NCBI GenBank assembly: GCA_045535815.1
Contig: JAZSMJ010000072.1
Location: 1-52,119, forward strand
DNA: 52,119 nucleotides
Reading direction: 5' to 3'
Source: JAZSMJ01 sp045535815
GTDB lineage: Bacteria > Bacillota > Clostridia > Oscillospirales > CAG-272
Part shown: positions 25,615 through 31,903 of the stretch, in pieces
Layout of the letters: each line of letters begins with the position of its first letter
Position numbering within the stretch: position 1 is the stretch's first letter
Position numbers and translations under genes: made by a program
Notes under the pieces: generated by a model
Databases searched by the model: none
Seen by the model: the letters and a program-made list of their open reading frames with translations, nothing else
What the model was told of the DNA's origin: nothing

Positions 25615-26463
25615 ATGAACGCATCGCTCATCAATCCGTACATTCGTGTTGCAATGCATTCGGTTCTGCCTGTGGGCACAAACATATCGATGCGTGTGAT
25701 ATACGATTACGAGCTGATCTATCTTGAAAGGGGAGAATCCTCTTATTGGTACGGAGGTAAACAGTATTATGCACACGAGGGCGATCTTATCTTTTTTTGT
25801 CCGGGAATAGAGCACAGCTCATACGTTGATTGGATAGAGCTTTCTCAACCGCATATACATTTTGATATTACGTCAAGACCGAACAGCTCTAAGATACCCG
25901 TGTCCTTCAAGCATATTAACGATATGACGCAAGAAGAAAAGGGATGGATACATGAAAACTACTTCAGCTCATATCCGTGCAATCCGTTTATTAAGATTAA
26001 AAATAAGGAAAGATTTCTTGAGATTTTTTATAACGCTATATCAGAGAGCGATCAGATTGTAAAAAAGGGCTTTATGGTACAGCTGATAGGCATGATCATA
26101 GGAGATAATTTCCCCGGCATTTTGGAGAATGACGGTCATTCCTTTTCCGTGAAACAGATCAAGGATTATATCGATGCGGGCAACGGAGTTAAGATGAGCC
26201 TTGACGATTTTTCGAAAATGTTCTTTTTCAGCAAATTTTATCTTGAAAAAAGATTCAAAGAAAAATACGGTATGGGCTTGATAGAATACAGAAATAAGAA
26301 GAGGATGCTGCTGGCTGATGAGCTTCTTAAAAAGCTTTCCGTTTCAAGCGTTTCGGAAGAGCTTGGCTTCGGTTCCATATATTCATTCAGCAGAGCGTAT
26401 AAAAATTATTACGGCATATCCCCGAGTGAGTATAAGGCGAGTCTGACAATATCTTCAACATAA
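25615..26463 (+). CDS. AraC family transcriptional regulator
   Basis: A 282-residue regulator with an N-terminal cupin-like sensing domain (DYELIYLERGESSYWYGGKQ, HEGDLIFFCPGIEHSSY) and a C-terminal pair of helix-turn-helix motifs of the AraC/XylS type, ending SEELGFGSIYSFSRAYKNYY and GISPSEYKAS. Such proteins usually respond to a sugar. ATG 25615 is chosen over TTG 25603 because GGAGG at 25605-25609 precedes it. It is divergent from the GH172 enzyme and 59 bases upstream of the glycyl radical enzyme on its own strand, so it could control both. Confidence 0.92.
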   Translation: MNASLINPYIRVAMHSVLPVGTNISMRVIYDYELIYLERGESSYWYGGKQYYAHEGDLIFFCPGIEHSSYVDWIELSQPHIHFDITSRPNSSKIPVSFKHINDMTQEEKGWIHENYFSSYPCNPFIKIKNKERFLEIFYNAISESDQIVKKGFMVQLIGMIIGDNFPGILENDGHSFSVKQIKDYIDAGNGVKMSLDDFSKMFFFSKFYLEKRFKEKYGMGLIEYRNKKRMLLADELLKKLSVSSVSEELGFGSIYSFSRAYKNYYGISPSEYKASLTISST

Positions 26464-26522
26464 AATTATGCTTTACATTGCGGATAAAAGATGTTATACT
26501 GAATGTTAACAGGGGTGATTTT

Positions 26523-28490
26523 ATGGTTACGGAAAGATTTAAGGCTCTGGGCGAATACGGCGCCGCAGGTATGTATGAGGAGACCGACAGAAGTCTTTTT
26601 TACAGAAAGGCTCTCGGTGTCAGAAGATTTTACGAAAACTGCGAGCTTGCAGTCTATAACGGTGAATATCTGTATCCGTCGGGTGTTATGAAAAATTCCA
26701 CCTACGACGTGGTGGGTAACGTTAAGGATCTTTCGGCTATCCGTGAGCGTGATCCTGAGCTTGCAGATATACTGACAGGTGATTTTTATAAATATAAGTC
26801 GTCCGTACCGCAGGAGCATATAATTGCGGGAAATATGTGCACACACTCAATGCCCCATTACGAGCGTGTTCTTGCAGAGGGACTGCTTTCGTATATTCCG
26901 AGAATTGAGAAGATAAAGGATAGGGATATGCGAGAGGGACTTTTGCACGTTATCGAGGGTATAAAGAATTATCTTAGCCGTGCCATAGCTTATCTTGAGG
27001 GCGTTGGTGCGAGTGAAGAGCTGATTTCGGCTCTTAAGAAGGTGCCCCTTTATCCTGCTGAAAATATATACGAGGCTATCGTTTGCTGGAATCTCGTTAT
27101 GTACCTTGACAACTGCGATAATATCGGATGCGTCCCTTCGGGGCTTTATCCTTATTATAACGGCGAGGACGTTACGGATATACTGAAAAATCTGTATGAT
27201 AACGTAAACATAAACAACGGCTTTTCCATGGCGCTGAATACCGACTACAATCCGCTTACTCTGCAGTGTCTTGAGGCTTCAAAGGGCAAAAGACGCCCTA
27301 TGCTTGAGCTTTTCATAAACGAGAACACTCCCGACGAGGTATGGGATAAGGCGTTTGAGGTGGTTCGCACCAATAGCGGTCAGCCTGCCTTTTACAATGA
27401 AAGGGAGATACTTGGCGGTCTTAAGGAAAGATTTCCTATTATAAGAGACGAGGATCTGAAGAAATTCTGCGGTGGCGGATGCACCGAGTCTATGTTCGCA
27501 GGACTGTCAAGCGTCGGCTCTCTTGATGCGGGAATAAATCTTCTTCTTATATTCGAGCTGGCAATGTACGATAAGCTCCCGTCGGCTCAGTCGTTTGAGG
27601 AGTTTTACAGCTATTATATATCAGAGGTTTCAAAGGTGGTCGACACGGTCACAAAGGAGATAAGCAATTCTCAGACGGCTCGCTCAAAATACGAGCCCCT
27701 TCCCATGAGGACCCTTCTGATAGACGATTGCATCGACAGCGGTCTTGATTTCAATTGTGGCGGTGCAAGATACAAGTGGAGCACCATAAACTTTGCAGGA
27801 CTTATAAACGTTATCGACTCTATGCTGGTGGTTCGTGATCTTATTTTTGAGGATAAGGCACTTGACGTCGACACCTTCCTTTCGCTTCTGAAGGCAAACG
27901 ATCCCGAATTTCTCAAGAGAGTAAGAGCGCACAAGGTAAGCTTCGGAAACGATAACGAGGATGCAAACGCATTTTCAAGCAGAATATCCTCCGAGATATT
28001 CGCAATGCTCGACGGTAAAAAGCCTGCGATCGGCGAGGGCTTTTTGCCTGCGTCAATACAGTTTATGTGGCAGGGAATTGCAGGAGAAAGAGTTGGTGCC
28101 ACACCTGACGGACGTGTTGCCTCCTCGCCTGCATGCGATTCGCTCGGCGCTATATTCGGCAAGGATAGCAAGGGCCCGACCGCACTTCTGAAAAGCGTAA
28201 CAGCGCTTGATCTTAAGCGTGCGCTCGGCATACCCGTTCTTAATTTCAATATCAATCCCGATTTTGAAAATGCAACGCTGAAGGCGCTTATTCTGGGATA
28301 TATGGAGCTTGGCGGTATGCATATGCAGATCACCTGCACCACAAAGGAAATGCTGCTGGAGGCTCTTGCCGATCCCGAGATGCATAAGGATCTCGTAGTG
28401 CGTGTCGGCGGTTTTTCGGAATATTTCTGCAGACTGCCCGAAAATATAAAGGAAATGATAGTAAGCAGAACCATACAGGAATCTGTGTGA
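26523..28490 (+). CDS. Glycyl radical enzyme of unknown subclass (PFL-like family)
   Basis: A 655-residue member of the pyruvate formate-lyase/glycerol dehydratase family, oxygen-sensitive enzymes that use a glycyl radical. The thiyl-radical Cys is in CGGGCTES: Cys320, followed by Thr321 and Glu322, matching the C-x-E of dehydratase- and lyase-type members rather than the adjacent Cys pair of pyruvate formate-lyase. The glycyl loop is RVGGFSEYF near the C terminus, with Gly630 the likely radical site. It is shorter than usual (most are about 760-850). No radical-SAM activase gene lies beside it. A TauE/SafE exporter begins 25 bases downstream; some glycyl radical enzymes release sulfite, so a C-S lyase is one possibility, unproved. 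Start ATG 26523 follows AGGGGTGATTTT. Confidence 0.85.
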   Translation: MVTERFKALGEYGAAGMYEETDRSLFYRKALGVRRFYENCELAVYNGEYLYPSGVMKNSTYDVVGNVKDLSAIRERDPELADILTGDFYKYKSSVPQEHIIAGNMCTHSMPHYERVLAEGLLSYIPRIEKIKDRDMREGLLHVIEGIKNYLSRAIAYLEGVGASEELISALKKVPLYPAENIYEAIVCWNLVMYLDNCDNIGCVPSGLYPYYNGEDVTDILKNLYDNVNINNGFSMALNTDYNPLTLQCLEASKGKRRPMLELFINENTPDEVWDKAFEVVRTNSGQPAFYNEREILGGLKERFPIIRDEDLKKFCGGGCTESMFAGLSSVGSLDAGINLLLIFELAMYDKLPSAQSFEEFYSYYISEVSKVVDTVTKEISNSQTARSKYEPLPMRTLLIDDCIDSGLDFNCGGARYKWSTINFAGLINVIDSMLVVRDLIFEDKALDVDTFLSLLKANDPEFLKRVRAHKVSFGNDNEDANAFSSRISSEIFAMLDGKKPAIGEGFLPASIQFMWQGIAGERVGATPDGRVASSPACDSLGAIFGKDSKGPTALLKSVTALDLKRALGIPVLNFNINPDFENATLKALILGYMELGGMHMQITCTTKEMLLEALADPEMHKDLVVRVGGFSEYFCRLPENIKEMIVSRTIQESV

Positions 28491-28515
28491 GTGTGAAACG
28501 AAGGGAGAAACGGAT

Positions 28516-29241
28516 ATGCAGGGCGTTATTATAGCTGTGATATCGCTTTTTGCAAGCTACATACAGAGCGTTACCGGATTTGGATTCGGCATTTTTGCCA
28601 TGATATTCCTTCCGAGCGTTCTGGCATATCCGCAGGCTAATCTTCTTTCATCATCACTCAGCACGCTGACATCCTTGTCGGTTATGGCGGTTATGCTGAG
28701 AAAGACGGATTTCAAAAATCTGATCTTTCCGGTCATAGGATGCCTTATCTCGACCTTTGCATCGGTTGCGTTTATCAAAACGCAGAAGAATCAGACCATG
28801 GTGCTTCTTTTGGGGATAGCGCTTTTCGTGCTCAGTCTTTACTTTTTCTTCTTTTCCGATAAGATAAAGATAAGGCCGACCTGGTATGCAGGACTTATTG
28901 CAGGGCTTATCTCGGGCATAATGAGCGGAATGTTTGCTATGGGCGGTCCGCCCGTGGTCATCTATTTTATGCAGTCAGAGAAGGATCACCAGTCTTATCT
29001 TGCAACCATATCGTCGTATTTCGTCTTTTCTGGAGTGATAGCGATAGTCTCAAAGGCGATGGCCGGCTTTGCAGGCGACGGTATCCTTATCTGCCTTTTG
29101 GCAGGAGCGATAGGAATGCTTGCAGGCACTCTTTTTGGCAAGGCTACGAGAAGCAGGGTAAAGCCACGGATAATAAGACGTGCAGTCTACGCCGTAATGG
29201 CACTCAGCGGTGTTGTGAATATCGTGAATTCAATAATATAA
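28516..29241 (+). CDS. TauE/SafE family membrane transporter
   Basis: A 241-residue membrane protein with about seven or eight hydrophobic segments, of the TauE/SafE family linked in several organisms to export of sulfite or organosulfonates. Family features include the N-terminal QSVTGFGFGIFAMIFLPS and the repeated second half MSGMFAMGGPPVVIYFM. The ribosome binding site AAGGGAG is nine bases upstream. Its place immediately after the glycyl radical enzyme suggests that it exports a product of that enzyme, but the family is broad and other anions are possible. A terminator follows five bases after the stop. Confidence 0.88.
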   Translation: MQGVIIAVISLFASYIQSVTGFGFGIFAMIFLPSVLAYPQANLLSSSLSTLTSLSVMAVMLRKTDFKNLIFPVIGCLISTFASVAFIKTQKNQTMVLLLGIALFVLSLYFFFFSDKIKIRPTWYAGLIAGLISGIMSGMFAMGGPPVVIYFMQSEKDHQSYLATISSYFVFSGVIAIVSKAMAGFAGDGILICLLAGAIGMLAGTLFGKATRSRVKPRIIRRAVYAVMALSGVVNIVNSII

Positions 29242-29245
29242 CTAA

Positions 29246-29280
29246 AACCCCTCAGGCTCGTAAGAGCTTGAGGGGTTGTT
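29246..29280. terminator. Bidirectional terminator
   Basis: A 14-bp stem (29246-29259 with 29264-29277, one G-T pair, loop GTAA) between the TauE/SafE gene and the convergent small-gene cluster. Confidence 0.85.
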
Positions 29281-29292
29281 GGATTGAGGGGA

Positions 29293-29721
29293 TTATCTAT
29301 TAAAATAACTGATAATTGCAATCAAGGCAATTATTGCAATCGGTAAAATTTTATTGAATAACAGTCTCTTTATTTTAATTCTTTTTAATTCTTCGGGAGA
29401 GAGCTCCTTTGCCTCGGGAGTTTTCACTCCCTCGAGTTCCTTCATTTCTTCAACGGTAAAATGACGGTGACAGCTATCACATTCAAATTCTTTCCAGACG
29501 TATTTAATGTCGCCCATATAGTTAAATTTTCTGAATTTAATGCCACGGCTTCCGACAATCGTTCTGGAAAACATCTTTGGCATCTCTTTTGCTTCTTCGG
29601 AGCTGCTGTTTATAACCTTTGAAACTTTTACTTTTTTAAGCTCTGTTTTGCAATCGGGACAAAAATGTTTTTTTGCCATATATGCAGCGTCTTTATTGAT
29701 GTATTGAATTCCATGTGCCAT
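29293..29721 (-). CDS. Zinc-ribbon protein with C-terminal membrane anchor
   Basis: A 142-residue protein of no family I can name. Two Cys pairs, CPDC (residues 21-24) and CDSC (81-84), about 60 residues apart, probably bind one zinc ion. A charged region rich in Glu and Lys follows and a membrane helix closes the protein (about 124-139), leaving the zinc domain in the cytoplasm. GAGGT five bases before the start supports ATG 29721; an internal ATG at residue 15 is also possible. Last of three small AT-rich genes on this strand. Confidence 0.7.
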   Translation of the reverse strand: MAHGIQYINKDAAYMAKKHFCPDCKTELKKVKVSKVINSSSEEAKEMPKMFSRTIVGSRGIKFRKFNYMGDIKYVWKEFECDSCHRHFTVEEMKELEGVKTPEAKELSPEELKRIKIKRLLFNKILPIAIIALIAIISYFNR

Positions 29722-29764
29722 AGTTTACCTCGTTTTTCATAGTGCTTGAATCTATAGGATTATA

Positions 29765-30064
29765 TTATTTTTTTCTTTTGCAAAAGCCTTTTCTGCCACA
29801 GTTGGGACATTTGACTAACCTTTCTCCGTTAAGATGCAGACAAGCGGAGAATTGATACCATTTAGGCTTAAATTCGCTCTTGCATTGAGGACATATATAA
29901 GTGCCGGATACTATAACCAAATATGCTACAACAATAATAATCAAAACAGGTATTGCAACAAAATACCATGGTACGTCAAAACTGCTTCCAAACCAATTAA
30001 CCTTACAAGATGTAAGCGAAAATGTTGACAATAATAAAAGTATACTGACTAAAAGCTTTTTCAT
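29765..30064 (-). CDS. Small membrane protein with lipobox-like signal and zinc ribbon
   Basis: A 99-residue protein. The N terminus resembles a lipoprotein signal peptide ending LTSC (residues 17-20). A second hydrophobic helix follows (about 30-54), and the C-terminal 45 residues carry two Cys pairs, CPQC and CPNC, likely one zinc ribbon, and a basic end. If the first helix is cleaved and lipidated, the ribbon topology would be unusual, so the lipobox may be fortuitous. The start chosen is ATG 30064, after GGAGAG; it overlaps the stop of the upstream four-helix-bundle gene as ATGA, showing coupled translation. Confidence 0.65.
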   Translation of the reverse strand: MKKLLVSILLLLSTFSLTSCKVNWFGSSFDVPWYFVAIPVLIIIVVAYLVIVSGTYICPQCKSEFKPKWYQFSACLHLNGERLVKCPNCGRKGFCKRKK

Positions 30065-30408
30065 TTTATGCTCTCCTTCAAAGTTTTGCAACTTGCGATC
30101 AGCATACGCCTGATGCGTCCGCAGAGATTCCTTTGGTTTTTATATGTAATCTCATCTATGGCTTTTGTGTTGAACAAAAGCTGTAGCCAACCCTCTGTTT
30201 CACTGCATTCCTTTAGTGCAATTTCAAATTTTGAAAGCATGTCAGCTTTGCTCTGTCCGTAATTTGCTTCGCGAATATTTGCATAGACACTACTAGAACT
30301 TTTGCGAATTTGAAAAAGCGTATTAGATGTGGATTTTATATTCTGACAAAGTAGTTCTATATCAGTAGCAAGTTGTTCGGAATAGACCAGCAAGTAATTT
30401 TTAGCCAT
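30061..30408 (-). CDS. Four helix bundle protein (S23/IVP-like)
   Basis: A 115-residue protein of the four-helix-bundle family (also called 23S rRNA intervening-sequence protein or S23). Characteristic pieces are QIRKSSSSVYANIREA, KFEIALKECSETEGWLQLL and the C-terminal RIRRMLIASCKTL. Members form pentameric bundles; some are encoded within 23S rRNA inserts, others like this one stand alone, and function is not known. GGGAG precedes the start. It opens a three-gene run with the zinc-ribbon genes, and its promoter abuts the first stem of a hairpin array. Confidence 0.88.
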   Translation of the reverse strand: MAKNYLLVYSEQLATDIELLCQNIKSTSNTLFQIRKSSSSVYANIREANYGQSKADMLSKFEIALKECSETEGWLQLLFNTKAIDEITYKNQRNLCGRIRRMLIASCKTLKESIK

Positions 30409-30429
30409 ACAATCACTCCCTTTGAGAGT

Positions 30430-30458
30430 ATTATATCATGCTTTAGCAAAAATATCAA
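30430..30458 (-). promoter_or_regulatory. Promoter of the four-helix-bundle gene cluster
   Basis: On the minus strand TTGATA (plus 30453-30458) and TATAAT (plus 30430-30435) with a 17-base spacer. The -35 box runs into the first stem of the hairpin array at 30456. Confidence 0.7.
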
Positions 30459-30637
30459 CGGCATAGCCGTTGCATATCATCAATTCCGAAGGAATTGTAT
30501 ATCACCAAGGCGAAGCCTTGTATATCATCAAGCCGCAGAAATACACGCTGACGCGTGATGATATACGCCTTCGGCGATGATATACATGCTAACGCATGAT
30601 GATATACCAAGCCTGCGGGACCCCTACTATAGCTTGG
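30456..30637 (+). repeat. Hairpin array, copy 1 (TATATCATC linkers)
   Basis: Stems joined by a constant linker. First half: 30456-30462/30466-30472 (loop ATA), 30481-30487/30491-30497 (GAA), 30506-30511/30515-30520 (GAA), linked by (C/T)ATATCAYC. Second half: 30544-30548/30553-30557 (TGAC), 30566-30569/30573-30576 (TTC), 30585-30589/30594-30598 (TAAC), linked by ATGATATA, the reverse complement of the first linker. The array ends in a CCAAGCC-TGC-GG hairpin interrupted by a short insert and closing GCTTGG. No ribosome binding site or convincing protein is present in it. Confidence 0.85.
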
Positions 30638-30748
30638 AAAAAAAGATGTCTATGAATTTTTTGAGTATATCTATGGAATTAAGCCCTATCTTTCTTGCTT
30701 TTATCACAGCAAAAAAATCGAAGGGGCAAGCAATTTTCGCATCTCCAT
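30638..30748. other. Spacer between array copies; possible decayed coding fragment
   Basis: Between the two array copies lies about 110 bases of unique AT-rich DNA. On the minus strand a short open stretch from roughly 30748 down to 30628 reads plausibly as protein (for example VIKARKIGLNSIDILKKF) but has no start codon with a ribosome binding site of its own. It may be the tail of a gene destroyed by repeat insertion, or chance. I cannot name a family. Confidence 0.3.
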
Positions 30749-30914
30749 CACGCCGAAGGCGTGTATATCATCAATTCCGAAGGAATTGTATATCACCAAG
30801 GCGAAGCCTTGTATATCATCAAGCCGCAGTAATACACGCTGACGCGTGATGATATACGCCTTCGGCGATGATATACATGCTAACGCATGATGATATACCA
30901 AGCCTGCGGCTTGG
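30749..30914 (+). repeat. Hairpin array, copy 2 (TATATCATC linkers)
   Basis: Near-identical to copy 1 from the AATTCC stem to the CCAAGCC stem, but it opens with a different stem (30749-30754/30758-30763, CACGCC/GGCGTG, loop GAA). The final hairpin is intact here: CCAAGCC 30898-30904, loop TGC, GGCTTGG 30908-30914. The linker flips from TATATCATC to GATGATATA half way, as in copy 1. It is followed directly by the tRNA terminator. Confidence 0.85.
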
Positions 30915-30919
30915 ATAAA

Positions 30920-30952
30920 AAAACAAGCGACTCTTTGAGTCGCTTGTTTTTT
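30920..30952 (-). terminator. Terminator of tRNA-Gln
   Basis: A 13-bp perfect stem (30921-30933 with 30937-30949, loop TTT). On the minus strand it follows the tRNA directly and is trailed by a T run (A run at 30915-30923 on plus). Confidence 0.85.
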
Positions 30953-31027
30953 GGCTGCGGCACTAGGATTCGAACCTAGGTAATGACGGAGTCAGAGTCC
31001 GTTGCCTTACCGCTTGGCGATGCCGCA
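30952..31027 (-). tRNA. tRNA-Gln (anticodon CUG)
   Basis: A complete cloverleaf on the minus strand: acceptor TGCGGCA pairing with TGCCGCA, D arm GCC-AAGCGGTAA-GGC, anticodon arm ACGGA-CTCTGAC-TCCGT, T arm CTAGG-TTCGAAT-CCTAG, discriminator G and an encoded CCA end (30952-30954 on plus as TGG). The anticodon is CUG, reading CAG, hence glutamine. Confidence 0.95.
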
Positions 31028-31039
31028 TTAACAAAGTGT

Positions 31040-31068
31040 ATTATAACAGATTGAGTTTTATTTGTCAA
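31040..31068 (-). promoter_or_regulatory. tRNA-Gln promoter
   Basis: On the minus strand perfect TTGACA (plus 31063-31068) and TATAAT (plus 31040-31045) with a 17-base spacer, 12 bases before the tRNA. Confidence 0.88.
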
Positions 31069-31139
31069 GGTTATTTTTGCATTTTTTCATCTTTTTTATT
31101 ACAAAAGTTTTTAAATTCTAATAATTTTTATATTGCGTA

Positions 31140-31167
31140 TTGCATTTTTTGAAAAATGTGTTATAAT
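31140..31167 (+). promoter_or_regulatory. Promoter of the lipoprotein gene
   Basis: TTGCAT at 31140-31145 and TATAAT at 31162-31167 with a 16-base spacer, about 90 bases before the start codon. Confidence 0.55.
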
Positions 31168-31257
31168 AGTAAGGTAACGGACCTTGCTGTTTTGCACCGT
31201 GCGAGGCGCAGGACTGTTTTTCGATTTGAAACTTATTCCTTGAAAGTGAGTTTTTTT

Positions 31258-31716
31258 ATGAAATATATATTTAATTTCAAGCATATAATGCTTATATTGC
31301 TTGCTGCGTTGGCATGCGTTCTTGCGTGTGGCTGTGATGACGGCTCTGCGGCAAGAGTTGAAGAAACCGACAACAGCTGGCTTGTTACCGGTCCTAAAGA
31401 GGACGGAACCTTTGATTCGGAGCTCAGCTTCGTTTCGGCAGACGGAAGCTCGGTTGAGGTATTCCAGCTCAGAGAGGGAAAGGTCATCGGTTGCGTTCAG
31501 ACAGTTACCTATGAGGACGAGACCATGGCTTCCACCATGTACAATACGTATGCAAACGGCTCTTATGCCGACTCCTTATCGTCAGTCAGAATAGACGGAT
31601 GCGTTATCACCCTTACCTTCTCCACACATTACGTGAAGGCGGCGTTCAGCGAGTACGATTCTCAGAAGCTTACCGATGAGATGCTTGCAAACGGTTGGGT
31701 ACAGCAGGGAGCATAA
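31258..31716 (+). CDS. Putative lipoprotein of unknown function
   Basis: A 152-residue protein with a signal peptide and a lipobox-like end (VLAC followed by GCDDGS, Cys about 20-22), so probably lipid-anchored on the outer face of the membrane. The mature part is small, acidic and beta-rich (ELSFVSADGSSVEVFQL, VRIDGCVITLTF). I do not recognise a family. ATG 31258 is preferred because AAGTGAG lies upstream; the longer frame from 31156 starts inside the promoter region. The next gene on this strand, beyond a riboswitch, is a cation pump. Confidence 0.7.
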   Translation: MKYIFNFKHIMLILLAALACVLACGCDDGSAARVEETDNSWLVTGPKEDGTFDSELSFVSADGSSVEVFQLREGKVIGCVQTVTYEDETMASTMYNTYANGSYADSLSSVRIDGCVITLTFSTHYVKAAFSEYDSQKLTDEMLANGWVQQGA

Positions 31717-31742
31717 GGCTTACTACATATAAAATTCAGCCA

Positions 31743-31848
31743 AACAAAAGGGAGTAGCTGATGCCTTTGGCATTTCGGCGGTCGTCATCACGGACTTTGG
31801 GGTTCCGGTCGCTGATTCCTTATTACTTGGGAAAGCAAGACTTTTGCA
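31743..31848 (+). promoter_or_regulatory. yybP-ykoY manganese riboswitch
   Basis: The conserved parts of the yybP-ykoY aptamer are present: P1 5' strand CAAAAG (31745-31750) running into GGGAGTAG (31750-31757), and the 3' side AAGCAAGAC (31833-31841) running into the P1 3' strand CTTTTG (31841-31846), with two stem regions between. The class binds Mn2+ and commonly precedes Mn2+/Ca2+ exporters. Its 3' strand is shared with the terminator that follows, so metal binding should block termination and switch the pump gene on. Confidence 0.88.
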
Positions 31849-31872
31849 ATTTTATATTGCAAAAGTCTTTTT
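31837..31872 (+). terminator. Riboswitch-controlled terminator
   Basis: A 14-bp perfect stem (31837-31850 with 31856-31869, loop TTTAT) followed by T residues. Its 5' arm includes the aptamer's last conserved bases and P1 strand, so aptamer and terminator exclude one another. Confidence 0.88.
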
Positions 31873-31903
31873 ATATCTAAAAACACAAAGTGAGGTTTTG
31901 ATC

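Noticed and set aside
26523..28490. Pyruvate formate-lyase
   Set aside because: The active site has a single Cys followed by Thr-Glu rather than the adjacent Cys pair of PFL, the protein is shorter, and no PFL activase is adjacent.
30577..30901. Open frames of 65-90 codons on both strands across the arrays
   Set aside because: They translate the hairpin repeats and linkers, lack ribosome binding sites, and similar peptides arise from the third copy only because the DNA repeats.
30456..30914. CRISPR array
   Set aside because: Constant and variable pieces alternate, but the variable pieces are short palindromes of unequal length, the constant linker is about 9 bases and reverses orientation half way, and no cas genes are near.
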